Shown here: one piece after another, positions 33,076 through 48,300 of the stretch | Layout: each line of letters opens with the position of its first letter | How positions within the stretch are numbered: position 1 is the stretch's first letter | NCBI GenBank assembly: GCA_025618425.1 | Contig: CM046845.1 | Span: 32,552,277 to 32,616,276, forward strand | DNA from: Heliocidaris tuberculata | Lineage: Eukaryota; Echinodermata; Echinoidea; Camarodonta; Echinometridae | Direction of reading: 5' to 3' | Length of the DNA stretch: 64,000 nt | Program-made: the position numbers and the translations under genes | Notes under the pieces: model-generated | What the model was told of the DNA's origin: nothing | Databases searched by the model: none | Seen by the model: the letters and a program-made list of their open reading frames with translations, nothing else

Positions 33076-34974
33076 GAGGAACACTTTCTTTTATACTTGA
33101 TGTGTACTTAAAGTACACCTCCCTTTTAATTAATGGAAGCTGTAGGTGCCCATCGACATGAACGTCACATCAAAATACAAAAAAACGACAGTGATGCAAA
33201 TATTGAAGACAAAACATTTATTTCAAAACACTGACAAAACAAATGTCAATACTTTTTATATACAGTTTTTGTTATTCTGAGCAAAGTCAATTTCGATATG
33301 TGAAAACTTTCAATGCAATACTGAACTATATACTATAATACTGTGACAACAGTGTGATACTGTGATTTCTGCTAATTAGAGCTTTTATTTTTTAGTAATC
33401 AAACACACATGCATTAGCAATTCAATTTCTAATTTTCAGTCTGATATAACCATACATTTAACTGTAATTTATGAATACTGAAACACTTATGCAATCTCGA
33501 TTAAATGGTTAATAAATTTAGTTTATAGATATTTATATCTAAACTAATGGGAACACATGACTATTTCAAATCACTGATTCCAGGAATAAAACCTCAAAGA
33601 TATATCAGTACCGGTATACTTTATGACACTACACAATACTTTATTGGAGATCATTGTATTAACAAAGCACATTGTTAAGACTTTCACTGTTGAAAGCAGC
33701 AGAATTAATAAAACATACTTAGTTAAAATCAGAAATATAATTTCACTGATCACAAAATATGAGGAGCACATCTGCTTGCTTCTCACATAGAAATATGGGA
33801 AATAATATTTCAACAATTCAAGCAAGTAAAAAAAAAAAGGAAAAGAGAAAATCAGAAAATCAAAAAAGAACCAAAGAGGTCAGGGGCCAACACTCTTGGT
33901 ACCATACCAGGGAAAACATCCCCATTTTTGACAATCCTTTTATAATCATACCTTGAAATGACATCATTTTCTTGATGTTCATCCTTAAAATCAAGTAATT
34001 TTCCTCTAAAAATTATCAGAAGGGTCAAACTTAATGGATTCAAAAAGAAATATCATGCCTGTTATTCAATTCAGACTCAATAAATTGGACCACATACAGA
34101 ATGAACATTGTTATTAATATAATAAACCCTGGATAATCTCATTTATAATGTGAAGTTCTTTGCAATATCTTCTTTCTGATGATTGTAATAAATAGTAAGT
34201 TTTTCTGCAACAGAATGCACCTCCCAAGATTTCAGCAAAGTTTCTGTCATACTTTATATAATGACTTTCAATAAGAGTACTTTAAAAATGCAACCTGTAT
34301 ACACTACTACAATTTCAGTTGAATACTATTTCAAAAGGATATATTGGTAGCACAAGAACCACTGCAAACTGATGGAAATTTAAATATACATGTGAAAAAT
34401 GCTAGAATCATGGTAGAATATAGGAACCTCAACATTAAATAACAAATGGCATTTAGAATAGAATAGATCTATAACGAAACAGGCTTAAATGGAGACTTAT
34501 GTGAAGCCATCAAAAATGACTAAAATTAATATTAAAAAATCTGTATGATTTACTTAAAATTATGATTGGAAACAAATGCCGACATAATGATTATTTTCAA
34601 AGAAATTAATCAGAAATATACGAAGCTTGTTATGAACAAATTCCTGTGTTAGCCAGTTCAATGTAGATTTTTCCTCCAATAATCCAGCTCGTTAATATTC
34701 CATATGACAAAAATTAGAAAAACAAAAGCAAGAACTATGAGCATGCAAGTTTACATCTAAAGTAATTGAAAGTAAGTAAAAGAACAAAATATCTGATAAA
34801 CTTATAGCATACAAAGGGTTTTAAAATAAAACTTTCCAAACTAACATATGATATTACATAAATATCATATCAAAACAGCATAGCTCCTTGAAAGTGACGC
34901 AGAAATGTTAGCATGATATTGTTTGCACGACTAAGCAATTTGTATGCAGTTCTTTGCAGAACACTCTTGGTTTT

Positions 34975-35115
34975 CATTTATGTAATGTAATGTAATTTCA
35001 TTTAATTGTACTATTGTATTTATATCTTGTGGACGGACCCCTTAGAAGAACAGCTTGCAGCTGAAAAGGGTGTTTCCTTCACATATGTGGAGAATAAATA
35101 AATAAATAATAAAAT
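34975..35115 (+). mobile_element. LINE-type 3' tail
   Basis: TTGTGGACGGACCCCTTAG, AGCTTGCAGCTGAAAAGGGTG and an AATAAATAAATAAA tail form the usual end of a truncated non-LTR element. No coding part remains. Confidence 0.5.
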
Positions 35116-35960
35116 AAATTATTCAAATGAAGCACAAATAAATAAACACACCTCTCTAGTGGCTATAGTAAGTGTTGTATGCACTCTTCTTTATATGCAC
35201 ACTCTTGATCTATATTGCACTGAAAGTAATTACCACCAGTACCCACAACTCATCTTTTGATTGTGTAAAACAAAAGAATATCTAGGTTTGAGCATTTTGT
35301 ACAAAGAAAAAATCACATATGTTATGTTAAGTCATTAACAAATGACCAATGTGAATCTGTGAGAGTTTATGAATTATGAAAAGAATGAAGGGAGAATATT
35401 TGCATGAGAACCTTATATCACTGCCTGAAAAATAAAATATTTGCCTTTCATATGTACAGCATGTCACACAACAGACCTGTAACATTCTACAAACATACAT
35501 GACTTTAATGTTGAACTATTGACTAATAAAGCAAAGGATTAAAGAAGAGTAAATATCAATACCTCATTATTTACAGCAAAAATAATTTATGCTCTTTGAA
35601 CAAAGAGAAGAAGCTAATGAAACATAGTAAATATACAATTTTGAAAACATTAAGCAAATAATTACCGACTAGGAGGGCAGTGGTACAAACTATCCTCTTT
35701 GGGATTATTTCGAGGTATGTAGCTTGAGGAAGATAGTATAATCCCGAGCTCACGAATGCAAAGATAGTTTGTCTACTGCCGAATAAAGGGGGTGATTATT
35801 TGCTTTATATCCCACATTGATAATACATGTACTGTTATTGATTTTTTTACACAAACCATTCTTCAATGCTGACAGGAACATGTATCTGCAAAGAAGGCAA
35901 AATGTCCTTCAGAAAATTAATTACTTTGAAAATAATTTCTATGTAATGATTACATACTCA

Positions 35961-36151
35961 CAGTGGCGCAAATCCATTTTGAAATTCGGGGGGTGGGGGG
36001 GGGGGGGGGTGACATTCGCCTCCAAAATTCTCTGACAAGCCAAAAAAAAAGGTTATTCAAAAGGTGGGGGGACATTCGCCTATCTTCAAGAAGGTGGGGT
36101 GGGGGGGGGGGGGGGACATGCCCCCCTGTCCCCCCTGGATTTGCGCCCATG
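35961..36151. mobile_element. hAT-type MITE with 8-bp TSD and G-tracts
   Basis: Ends CAGTGGCGCAAATCC and the inverted GGATTTGCGCCCATG are flanked by the exact 8-bp duplication CATACTCA (35953-35960 and 36152-36159). The interior holds two long G-tracts and a repeated GACATTCGCCT. Open frames rich in Gly or Pro are artefacts. Confidence 0.93.
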
Positions 36152-39100
36152 CATACTCATAGTATACTTTGAAAATCAAACTCATTGAAAAAAGTAATAT
36201 CATCACTAGCATATATTGGCAAAGAGTAAGATGAATTTCTGCTAAAATTAGGTTCATAAATTTCATTTTTTTGTTTGCCTGACAAGGCATTCTTTATCAA
36301 TGAACAAGAGAAAACAGAAGAAAAACATATGCTGGAAAAAACACAAACCATAAACCAAAGAGTTATCACATAACAAACAACAAGCTGCAATGGCTTCTGA
36401 GCAATATACCTGTTCAAGAAGTACACACACCTTTTCAAACATTTCAGTTGCTTTCGGCACAAATGTGTACAAACTCCGTCACATAACAAAACAAGAAACT
36501 AGATTATTATTTTACATCATATCAAATATAGATCTCTGCCTTTCATAGGTATGTAAAAACAAAGCAATTTTTAAACAAGCAATATTTTTTTTATATTTTG
36601 TTCCTCAATGAACTATTCTTCATGACAATGATATTCTGAAAAATATCAGCTTCCAATAGATTATTCAACATTTTAAAACTGGAAGTAACCTAATAGATAC
36701 AATCATTACAGTGCTTGAATTTTGAAACAGGTATAACTTATTAAAGTATTTAATTATTAAATCAAGTGGATTGTCATCCACTGCTTGTCACTGGATGAGC
36801 ATATCATGGTTTTTATCAATATCTTTCATTCTATATTTTCAACACACCTGATTTCTGAGAGAAGTATCAGTAGAGTAGTGCTACACACATAGGCACTGCC
36901 TGCCTAACCATTACAGAAGAAAAAATATATTCTAAGCAGTATAACACAAACGCTGGACTGACGTATTGGTCCCCAATACAATTTGATTTAAAAAATAAAA
37001 AGTAATGATAATCGTTGAAGTTGGATTCATAAAGATCCCTTTCCTGAGGAAACAATCAGGAGGTCTGAACAAAACACTTTCTCGACCTACAAATGTATAC
37101 TTCAAGGAGTGTACATTATGAAAAAAAAAAAATATGTAACTTTCCACGAAAAGATAAAGTCTTTACCTTTACTTCAATGTCAACAACAATAATGTTATAA
37201 TAATAAGACTATAAATAAATAATTATAACACAGCCTATACATGTATATGCCATTGCCAAACTCTCAAAACCCTTTGAAAAAACACTTTTGAGTTGGAACA
37301 AAATATTTCATCTCAATATGACCAAGTTGTATTTCAGAGTAACTCTTTTTCAGTAAAATGCACCTCAAAAAGAACATGGACTGTAATATAACACCCTCAC
37401 CTCGTTTACACCACAAACAATGCAACCCTTTGCCTAAGAATGTCAAGTTTTTAAATTTTACCATTCATGTAGATTAGCATGAGAGTGATACATGAACATC
37501 TTCCAATGATTTTCATATGTTTAGGAAAATTAGAATCAGTTACAGAAACATGGTTTTATAATGTTTACCTGCAAGACAGCCAACCACATAATGTAATCAA
37601 AATGCATATGACAAAAGAAATATTTCAATAAGAGGCATACTTAAATCACTGGGCCTAAGTTGATAATGCACAAACAAGACAAATTGGAACGATCCTATTC
37701 CGAGAAATGGTCCATTCTTGAAAATGCAAATTAGGTTAGACTAGACTTTCAACCTTGGTTAAATGTGATTTCTGTTTTAAAATAATGTATTCATATGCCA
37801 GCTGCAGAATTATAAGACAGTCTCACTTGTTAAATAATATGTAATGAAGAAATGATGCAAACACAAGACAGACAAACTAAAAAATAAAATCTTTAAATTG
37901 AATAACTATGTTTCTATGTACAAAAATAAATAAATAGAATATAACACAGAGCAGCTCCACGATAAAGGCAACAAGTTTAAGCTCAACAAATTTGCACTTC
38001 ATTTTTCTTCAACTTTTAGTTTTTTGTACAGTAGATGTTACAGGTACTGAAACAAGAAAATTTTGTACAGGCACAAAATTTTTGAACAAGTAATTAAAAT
38101 ATTATTACTTTGATCACACATGGAGCAGGCAATACTGTCAAAGATAATTGCCCATTCAGTAAACATGTCAAGTGCATCACACATCAAATTATTGCTTCAT
38201 TACAATGACAAACTCACAGCTGGGAAGCACACGATCACATTATTTGAGCAAAATATGTGAAATAACAATTCTTCTTATAAGACGATAACACTTCAACATC
38301 AAGAAACAAGCAAATCCTACAGATGTATATGACGCTAGCCATTACACCTGCAAACTGAAAATTATTCTAAAAACTAGGCGTTCATGCCTTGTTTTCATGA
38401 TAATATTTGGCACCGTAACAAGTAGAATACACTGTTGTAAACAAAAATGTCTAAATGCCACAAGAACATCCTATATTGAAGAAGCACAAGTATATGTGGA
38501 AATTTGTGCAATTTATCAAAGCTATAAACGTATCATAAATATTTTGATTTTTAAATTGTTGGATAACCCAAACAATATACAGTAAAGACAAATACAGTTA
38601 TACTGTATTCAATATTGATTCTTTACTTATTTACAGAGTGGTACAGTACTTTTTTTTCCAGAATGGCTATCAAGACCTTTGCCAAGGTACACAAACCAAG
38701 AACATCAGAAGACCCTACTTTCAGTTTCTTTATATAGTAATTGAAACTAGTATTGCACAAAACTTTTCCACATTAAACATGCTTTGAAATCCTAAGTGGC
38801 CCTAAGCTTCACACAGATATACATGTACATGAAGCATACCTTTTACTGGGGCCAATTTTCGTGACATTAAAGGTAATCTGATCACATTAAAAAAACAAAA
38901 GATCTTGTATATTTTTTTCAGGACATGCTATGAGAAAACTTCCAAGTACCGGTACAGTTCACTGAGAATACAACACTAACTCTGTGTAAAGTGAATACAG
39001 TTACTTCATCGAAGTCTGCATAAACTGTATTACTTTCTAACAAAGTTCCTTTTGTACATTCTTAGTGAAGGTGCATGAGCATTACTCATAGCATATCATG

Positions 39101-39377
39101 AAAAGATGCCCAAATAAAGGATTTTGTGCAGATACAATCAGTCAAAGCGTGATCTATATCATATTACATTATGAAATAAAGTAAGTGCCTAGCATGGAGA
39201 ACAATCTATATACAGATAAAGAATGCTATTTGTATTATATTGCTTTCAAACAAGATCGTCCAATCACGTAGCAGCATTACCAGTCATACCTCACAATCTC
39301 CAACTCATTAATCATCTACTTTGACTCTTCTGTTAATAATGCTTCATTAAATACTAGATGTCAGCTGCAGTGTCCAT

Positions 39378-42300
39378 TCATGTCTCTTCTACTGTGTTGA
39401 TGACATTGCCCCTGTAGTGCCTGGTGCAAAACTCTTTGATCCGCTGACATGCTTCCTCTGTCTTTTCCTTCGGCACACAAAGCACCACCCGGAAAAAATT
39501 GGGATACTCAAAACACTGAGAGAAAAAAAGAAGAAAGAGAAATGTAGGGAAAACATTGGATTGATTATCTTAACATGAATAAAATTACTTTTTAAAGAGC
39601 CCAATGAGATGCTAAGAAAATATTCATTAATTGATCTAAAATACATGATGAGACTAACTGCACTTTCAAAGAAAACAATTATTCTCTCAGTACTGAACCG
39701 TAAAGTGTCAGCATGAGTTATGTCTTACTTTCTTGAACATTTGAAATTGGAAAAAAAAAAAAAAATTGGTGAGAATTATCATGGCCATAACAAAACCATG
39801 ACTGTGCAATTTTTTTTCTCATTAAAATCAAAGTTTGAATATACTTACAAATATATAAAACATACTGATAACTAAAACACCAGCAGGGATCAGTTAAAGG
39901 GAAATTCCACCCTGATATCAACTTGGTTTTAAAAGAAGCAGAAAAATTAAAGAAACAGATAGGTGAAAGTTTGAGCCAAATTCAATAGATAAGAAGTTAT
40001 GAATTTTTGAAGTTGTAGTCAATGAAACACAAATTGGCAATTCCGTGACTTATCTTGCGAGCTCATCTCCCATTTGCCCTGTACTGAAAAATATGATAAA
40101 TTTCCATTTTCTCTCTAAAAAATATTTTATCATACATGCACCCTAGATATAATCATTTCACTTATGCTTTTACACAAAACCTGTATGATACAAATCTATT
40201 CCCTCATCAAAAACAAAGAAAATCAAAATTTATGAATTTTTGTGTACAGAGCAAATGGGAGAGGAGCGTGCAAGATACGTCACGGAGTTGCCAACTTGTG
40301 TTTGATTGATTACAACTTCAAAAATTCATAATTTCTTATTGGATTTTGCTCAAACTTTCATTGATCTGTTTCTTTAATTTATCTGCTTTTTTAAAACCAA
40401 CTTAATATCAGGGTAGACTCTCCCTTTAATTTCTTTTTGTGCATATGTTAAACAGTTCTTCTAATTGATCAATATATATCAGTTCACATTTCAGACACTT
40501 TCTTTGATGTTCTCATTTTCATGTGTGAATCTTAAAAGATTATATAAGGAAAAATTCAAATAAAAAGTTGCTTACCTTTCCTGGGAGGCAGAAAACAGAT
40601 TCCTCTGACATTAGACACTGGACAAACTCCATATCATCCATAAAACCACTAAACTTATCAATCTCTATTCCACACTGAAAGAAAAAAAACAGAGAAATTC
40701 ACTTATGAACAATCTCTAATACAATCATAACATATTACATAATACAGTGAAACCTGTATATAAAGGCCACTCTAGGGATAAAAGAAAAGTGGTCCTCGTC
40801 GGCAGGTGTACTTTCTGTACAGGGTCCTTAAGTGTGAGACTCAATGAGAAACCCTATTCAAGGGAAACAAAGAACTGTGGGTCTTTATAGACAGGTGGTC
40901 TTCCTACCCAGGTGGTCGCTAAAACAAGTTTGACTCTGTAACATTTTCAAATCATTTAATATATTCTGTAACTATCTTCTTTTTTTCATTTGAAAGACAA
41001 TTTGAATAGTTTAGGGAAAACACTTCTTTTACAATGAGTTACATTAACTACTCAATCAGCCAGTTCGCAATTACAATTTGCGCATGTGCAGATAAAGGTC
41101 ATTTGTATGGAGTACAATTGACCTTTATATACTGTCATTTTGTTCGCACTATGATGCGTGCACCAGTATGATTTCACTTGTTTAAAGAAGAATGAAACCC
41201 TGGGGAAATATCCATTTTGATGAAAAGAAAGGATAGAGAGAAGCAATTTAAAAAAAAGTTCCATCAAAATCAGTTACAAAATGAAAAAGTTATGAAAGTT
41301 TGAAAAGTCTCAATTTACTTTCTATGGTGATCCTCAAATTGGCAATGTTGCTTCAAAATGACAGGTTTAGTAGTACAACTCTCAGTATGTTTTGTACACA
41401 AAATTTCATATTTTCTCCATTATCTCTAAAGATGCTGTTTGTCTTTTTGTGAACTCAACATATGTTGTGTCAAATACATTTTCCCATGATATATCTTGAG
41501 CTAAGAAGGAGACAAGCTGCACCTTGAGAGATAATGGGGAAAATATGAAATTTTGTGTACAGAACATATGGAGAGTTGTACTACTAAACCTGTCACTTTG
41601 AAGCAACATTGCTAATTTGAGGATCGCCATAGAAAGTAAATTGAGACTTTTCAAACTTTCATAACTTTCTCATTCCGTAACCAATTTTTATGGAACTTTT
41701 TAAAAATTGCTTCTCTCTATCCTCTCTTTTCATTAAAATTGATTTTCCCCCAGGGTTTCATTCTCCTTTAACAATTAGCGCGTCAACCTTAACAGATGCA
41801 TGTACCCGTACAAATAGGGGTCATTTCAGGGTCATCTGTACCATATGTATTAATTACGAATTGGCTTATCATCACAGAATTATCTATGACATCTGTGCAT
41901 GTTGCCAAATAAGCACTTACCATGAGATACATAGCTCCCTTAGGCATGATAGGATTTATACCAGGTGTCGAGTCCAAGAATTTGAAGCAGATTTCTGCAT
42001 TTTCCTGAGTGAAAAGAGAAACGAAATGAAGAAAAGGGTGTGTTATTGTGATGATGTTACTGACCTTACAAGAGAGTTGAGGAATTTCATTAGTTTTGTT
42101 CTCCTCTTTGACCGGAAAACACAAAGAATATGCAGATCAATCATTTTGCCATTAAGCCCAGCAGAAAACTATACCATACCGCATACTCCAATTCCAAATC
42201 CACATGAAGGTTTATAATGAAGGGCCTAATTTTCAAGGCATTGCTTAAGTTCTCCAAACGTTTTCATCAAAAGTATACATTTCAAATTGTGTAAAGTTGT

Positions 42301-45300
42301 ATCTGGACAGATAATGGTATTTAGGTTATCATCGGTATTCTAATTTTTTAAACAATTTTTTTACAATTGAGAAGTGAAAAGAGAACAGTAATAGTTTCAA
42401 TACTTAAGGGACATTTCATACTACATGCAGCATCCAGGGAAGGCATAGTAAACAATAAATTTGATATAACTTCTCAAGAAAGAAAAAGAAAGAAAAAACA
42501 AAAATCATCATGGACAGTTACCTTCAAGACATCCATAGTGTGCTCATGAAAGCTGTTTGAGGTTTTCTCAAAGATAGCTGGGAGGGCACTCTGTATCAGG
42601 GTGCATGGTCCAAGAATCTTGGTGGACAAACGGAACAGACCCAGACGAACCTAGGAGAGGACAGATATCATGGTTCAAAATATGGTAATACGTAAACATC
42701 ATTAAAAAGTATATTTCACGTACTTAGTAAAAAATAAATGTGAAATGTAGTTTCACCAAATTATTGTGCAATTATATCGGGAGGAGAGACCCGAGGGTTA
42801 CAGTGATTCAGTTCACTTTGCCCCTCCCAGGCACAAGTGATGCCAAATACTTAATAATAATAATAATAACAATCAGCTAACAGGTTTTTTTGTTTGTGGT
42901 TGATATTCTTCCCTCCTTTAATTCTGTAACTTTTGCTGTCTCTTGCCTAAAGTTTATGAATATGATTATACATATTTCCCGTTATTAAGATACAATTCAG
43001 AATGTCTTCACTGGCTAAATACCAGGACCCCGTCTTATAAAGAGTTGTGATTGATTTGAATCGATTGCAACTCTTTATAAGACAGGGCCCAGAACACTTA
43101 CCTCTTCTTCAAATGCTCCAACTGGGTCATGAACAAGTACCCAGCCAAGTCGCCATCCTGGGCACAGATATCTGACAACAAATCAGTTTTTAGTTATAAA
43201 TATGAAGCATGAAAAGACAGGGTTAATTATTTAAGGTCAAATCGTTTTTAACAATGCAAGAGTATAAAAATTCAGCCCTTTGACAATGATGATAATAAAG
43301 ACAAACATTTCTCTATCCAATTCAATCAAAATCTTCAGAAATAATACACAGACATTTGTAATCTCCCCAAACTATATGTAGCCACATTGATATACTATTT
43401 GTCTATTCATTTTCCATCTTAGATCACAATTATAATAGAACAAGGAGAATGCCCAGGGCAGTCTCGCCTGCAATGTGCAATTTTCACTTGGTGAAAAATC
43501 ATAGGTTGGGGCACTTAAAAAGTGCTGCCCCTGAGACCCCCCCCCCCCCATGTGGGCCAGGTACCCCATTTATTACTTAAATCCTTTGCCCTTGACTTTT
43601 GACCTGAAATTTGTTCCACATTATTTGTGATACTCTACAACCCTTGTGTACACGTTTCATGGAAATTGAACATATGCTTTTGAAATGAGAGCATTTCCAA
43701 AATTGTTGACGCTGCTGTCGGAAAAGCGGCGTTTATGTCTCGCTTTTTGCTTTTAATACGCAGGTGAGACAAAATGGATTCCAACACAATTACGCCCCCC
43801 CCCCCCCCCCCCCACCACCACCACCACCCTGACATCGAGCCCCTAAATCAATTGTTCTCCAGATACTTGTCTGAGGATAATGGGGGATACTGAAGTAATT
43901 TTGAAGGGCTCAGTTGTCTGGAGGTAACTGTCTTCATTGAAGAAAGGCGAAGATTGTCATGTACCTTTTAGCAAGCCCACCACAAGTAAGCACTGGTACA
44001 TCAGATGCTAATGATGCCATGGAGTAGAAAGTATTGCCTGTGAAGACCATATCAGCATACACCTCATCAGATACGATGGGAAGATGATGCTTCGATGCAA
44101 CTGCATGGAGGGGATAGGAATAAACATAAAACATAAACATAAACATAAACGCATAAACATTATCAGAGTAAGCAGATTCGTTTACAGTGGCATGAGTGTG
44201 TGTATACCACAGCATGTGGTTGGTGATAGCGGTTTTGTGGTGAATATCCATAAATGACTGGATGAACCTCACCAAGCTATGCAACATGGAGTTGTATCCC
44301 CTTTTTAAAATTTGTATTGGCTTTTCATTTATAGTCTTCAATATGACATACATCCTTGCAATGTTGGATTGACAATGACCTTCGATGGCATTGTGCAATA
44401 AGCCAGTTCGTAATTAGTATATGGTACAAATGACCCCGAAGTGACCCCATTTTGTACGTGCATGCGCATTTGTTTTTGTGGAAGCGTTGCTTGTAGTATG
44501 TAAAATCATACTGGCACACGTATCATCGTGCGCACTCTAGCCTCCATGTAAAAAGGTCAATTGTACTGGGTACAAATGACCTTCATCTGCACATGCGCAA
44601 ACTGTAATTACGAACTGGCTTAGTAATCAAATAACTAATATGGTAAGTAAAGTAGAACTAAGGTTAAGTATAGTTAGTAATCATTTTGTGTGCTAAAATT
44701 AAAGGAGCCATGGTCCTCTCCATTTTATATTGGTAGGTAGATAGACAATATATTTATTTACTAACTCGCTGTCATGAAGAAGGACCATACTATGAAGTTG
44801 ATATCCAATATGAATGCTATTTATATTTGCCTTGACATAAAATGTTGTCATGGATGGTAATGAATTTTCAAAGAAATAAAGAAAATCAAAATTGCAGCTG
44901 TTTTTACCACATAACAGCAAACACAATGAAGAAAATACTAATGATAATTATAGACTATTATAAACAGTCAAAAGATGAATAAGACAGTTGTAGAATGAAG
45001 AGAAAATGCAAAAGGAGAAACCAAATGAGAGTAGAATAATAATCTTTCATACTTTTAATGATGTCCAGAATGTGTTCCTTGGAGAAGACTGATCCACAAG
45101 GATTAGATGGGTTGTTGACTATGATACATGCTGTCTTCTCATCAATCTGAGATTCTAGGTTCTCTAGATCAACCTCCCAGGACTTACATGGCTGGATAAA
45201 ACAATCAGAGATAAGAAACAGAAAAATAATAAAGAGGGCAATAAATTAATGTGTTCTACGATTAAATAATTTGGCGCCTCTATGTTTGATATTCATTCTC

Positions 45301-48300
45301 CATGTAAACATGTAAAGCTAAAAGTAACTTTCAATATTGTTACACGATCATATGACATGTTATTATTATTATCATGACAAAGCAATTTTTGCTTTCTTTT
45401 CACACACTGTATATTCCTTTAAATAAGGAAGGAATTTTATTACAATACACATCCTGTCATAAAAATATATACAGGTACTAATAAACTGGTAGCATGTAAA
45501 GAGTATTCACAAGTTTTCTGAGTGAGGGGCAGGTCATTCACCCAATTGAGAGCATAAGCTCCCTCATTTCATTTCAATTTTAATTTAATTTTTTTTTAAC
45601 ACAGTAACACTTGCCATAGCTAATGGCTTTTCTGCAGCAAGTCCTCTACCTCCCTAGCTGTCTGTATTTTTTTTCTTTTTTTTTCATTCTTTTCTCTTTC
45701 TCCTTCACTCTCCTTAAAGGGAAAGTCTACCCTGATTACAAGTTCATATTAAAAGAAGCAGAAAAATTAAAGAAACAGATCAGTGAAGGTTTGGGCGAAA
45801 TGCGATAAGAAATAAGGAAGTTATGAAGTTTTGAAGTTGTAATCAATCAAACACAAAATTATCAACTCTGTGATGTACTGTATCTTGCGAGCTCCTCTCC
45901 CATTTGCCCTGTACCCCAAAAATCATTAATTTCCATTTTCTCTCAAAGAAAATATTCAATCATACCTTAGACATAATCACTGCTCATATGTTTTTACACA
46001 AAACCTGTATGAAACAAATCTATTCCTTCATCAAAAACCAAGAAAATGAAACTTTATGAGATTTTCTGTACTGAGCAAATGGGAGAGAATCTCGCTAGAT
46101 ATGTCACAAGAGTTGCCAATTTGTGTTTGATTGATTGCAACTCCAGATATTCATAACTTTCTTATTTCTTATTGGATTTTGCTCAAACTTTCACTAATCT
46201 GTTTCTCTCATTTTTTTTTCTTTTATTCAAGTCAACTTAATACCAGGGTGGACTTTTCCTTTTAGCTTATTCTGGGGGAAACTACCGACACATTTAGAAT
46301 ATATTTTTCATCATTATTCTCTTTAGTCTTACCAGGAGATCATAGTATCTGTATTCGATGTCATAGCTCCCAGCAAGGGTTGTGTAGAGGGCAAAGCCAG
46401 GCCTTGGGACCAAAATATTCTGATTAGCATCAGCCAAGACCCCAATAGCCAGGTCTAGAGCTCCAGAACATCCACATGTAAGGATCACATCCTGAAATAA
46501 TCAAGCAAATGAAGTTATGATGGTAATAAATACACCTTCCAATATAAGAATCCCCTCATTGGAAATACCAATATCCCAAACAAATCTTAGAAGTTGATAT
46601 TGAGAAACTAGTTCATAACTTTGTAATGTGTCATATTGATAATTGTAACGCTCTTCTCTACAATCTACCTGAAACTCAACTGAACCAAATCCAAAGAATC
46701 CAGAATTCTGCTGCACGGCTTGTTACGAGGTCCCGTTCGAGTGAATATATCTCTCTTATTTTCAAGAAACTCCACTGGTTACCTGTTCGTGCTAAAATTG
46801 AGTTTAAGATCCTTGTCTTAACCTTTAAGTCCCTCAAAGGATTGGCTCCTACATATTTGACTGAATTACTTATCCAATACATACCAAACAAAAACCTCAG
46901 ATCTTCCCAAAAGTCCCTTCTCACAATTCCACCAATAAATACAAAATTTTATGGGTTATGCTCTTTTCAGGTTGCATCAGCAGAACTTTGGAACAAATTG
47001 CCAGAAAATATCAAAAATTGTGATACCACTGACAACTTTAAGGCACGTCTTAAAACATTTCTTTTTAGAAATAACTTCCAGTCTAAACTGGTAACTAGAT
47101 GAAGTACATGTATGTTGAGCATACCTCACTCATCTCAAGCTTCTCTATGCACTTTTCCTTTTTCCTCTTTCTTACAGCGCATAGGGACATATTGTGACAT
47201 GCGCTATATAAATATGGTATATTATTACTATTATTATTCAATAAACATAATTATACCCATAAATGTACAAACAAACAAATAATGACACAAAGAAACAAAG
47301 AAGCACAAACCTCTGATGTAAGAGGAGCATCAGGATGGGAGTACTTCTTGGCTACTGCAGCACGAGCTTCAACATAACCTGTAAAATAATTTCAAATTAT
47401 TAATTAGAATAATTATTATCTATCAAGGTTAAAATCTTCTATTTTGGACCATGAACGAACAGCCTATACTTCACTGTGTAGGTAGTGAGATTAATGAAGG
47501 ATCACAAGTACAAAGTTTGTTATGTTTGCGTATCTGTAGACATAGATGCATCTTTTGATTATCCAGTATCAGAAATATTCAACATCTGTCTACTGATTCA
47601 GAGATTTTGAAGATACAGTAATCTCTGGATTCAACAAACAGGTGACTGGATGTACGTGTACCACAAAAACAAAACAAAAACAAACAAAAAAATAACTATA
47701 ATAATCTATAACGATAATAATCAACTACAACAATATCCAGCCCCAAAACCACTTACATGGAATATCATGTGCATCTTGTTATCAGAATAATGTAATGTTC
47801 CATACTTAGTACAAACTCTGAATTTCTGCCAGTATCTACTTCCTATTTTGCTTTTTTTGAGGGTGAGGTAGAATTCATTCTAATCAAAAGCACTCATTGT
47901 AATTTGCTTAATCTATTAAGTTTTAAATTGCAAAGAGCAAAGATCCTTTCAATTAACAAGTAAATCAATAGCATTTTGATGTACATCATCATCTATCTAC
48001 ATGTATAAGAATTGAAAGATATTGTTTTAATAGTGTAACAGGACTGTAAAAACACTGCATGATATTAGTTAAAAGTTTACAAAGTATGAGAATGGAATAG
48101 GGCCTACTCTTCATATATGAAAAGAATTTCTTGAGCAATGGTAAATAGAAGCTTTAAAGCTATTTCTCTTCCTATTTCAAATATGAGGGCATTTTAAGAG
48201 CAATCCTTTTCAGGGGACATTTTTACTCTGATGTTCTTTCATTGACATAAAAAGAATGAGAAAGCTCACAAATCATATTTTAACTTTCCCAGAAATCAAC

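Larger units (their letters stand above)
33217..39377 (-). other. Probable long TAT 3' UTR and flank
   Basis: About 6.2 kb of AT-rich, mostly unique sequence downstream of the TAT stop codon with no recognisable exon. A minus-strand AATAAA at 33217-33222 marks a possible far end. Contrast with the repeat-dense DNA left of 33100 suggests a transcribed unit, but the true 3' end could be much nearer the stop. Confidence 0.3.

Noticed and set aside
35950..36172. Gly- and Pro-rich frames on both strands
   Set aside because: They lie wholly inside the 35961-36151 MITE and are produced by its G-tracts.
44101..44398. Upstream extension of the TAT exon 6 open frame
   Set aside because: A clear acceptor at 44101-44102 in the right phase shows the extension is intron.
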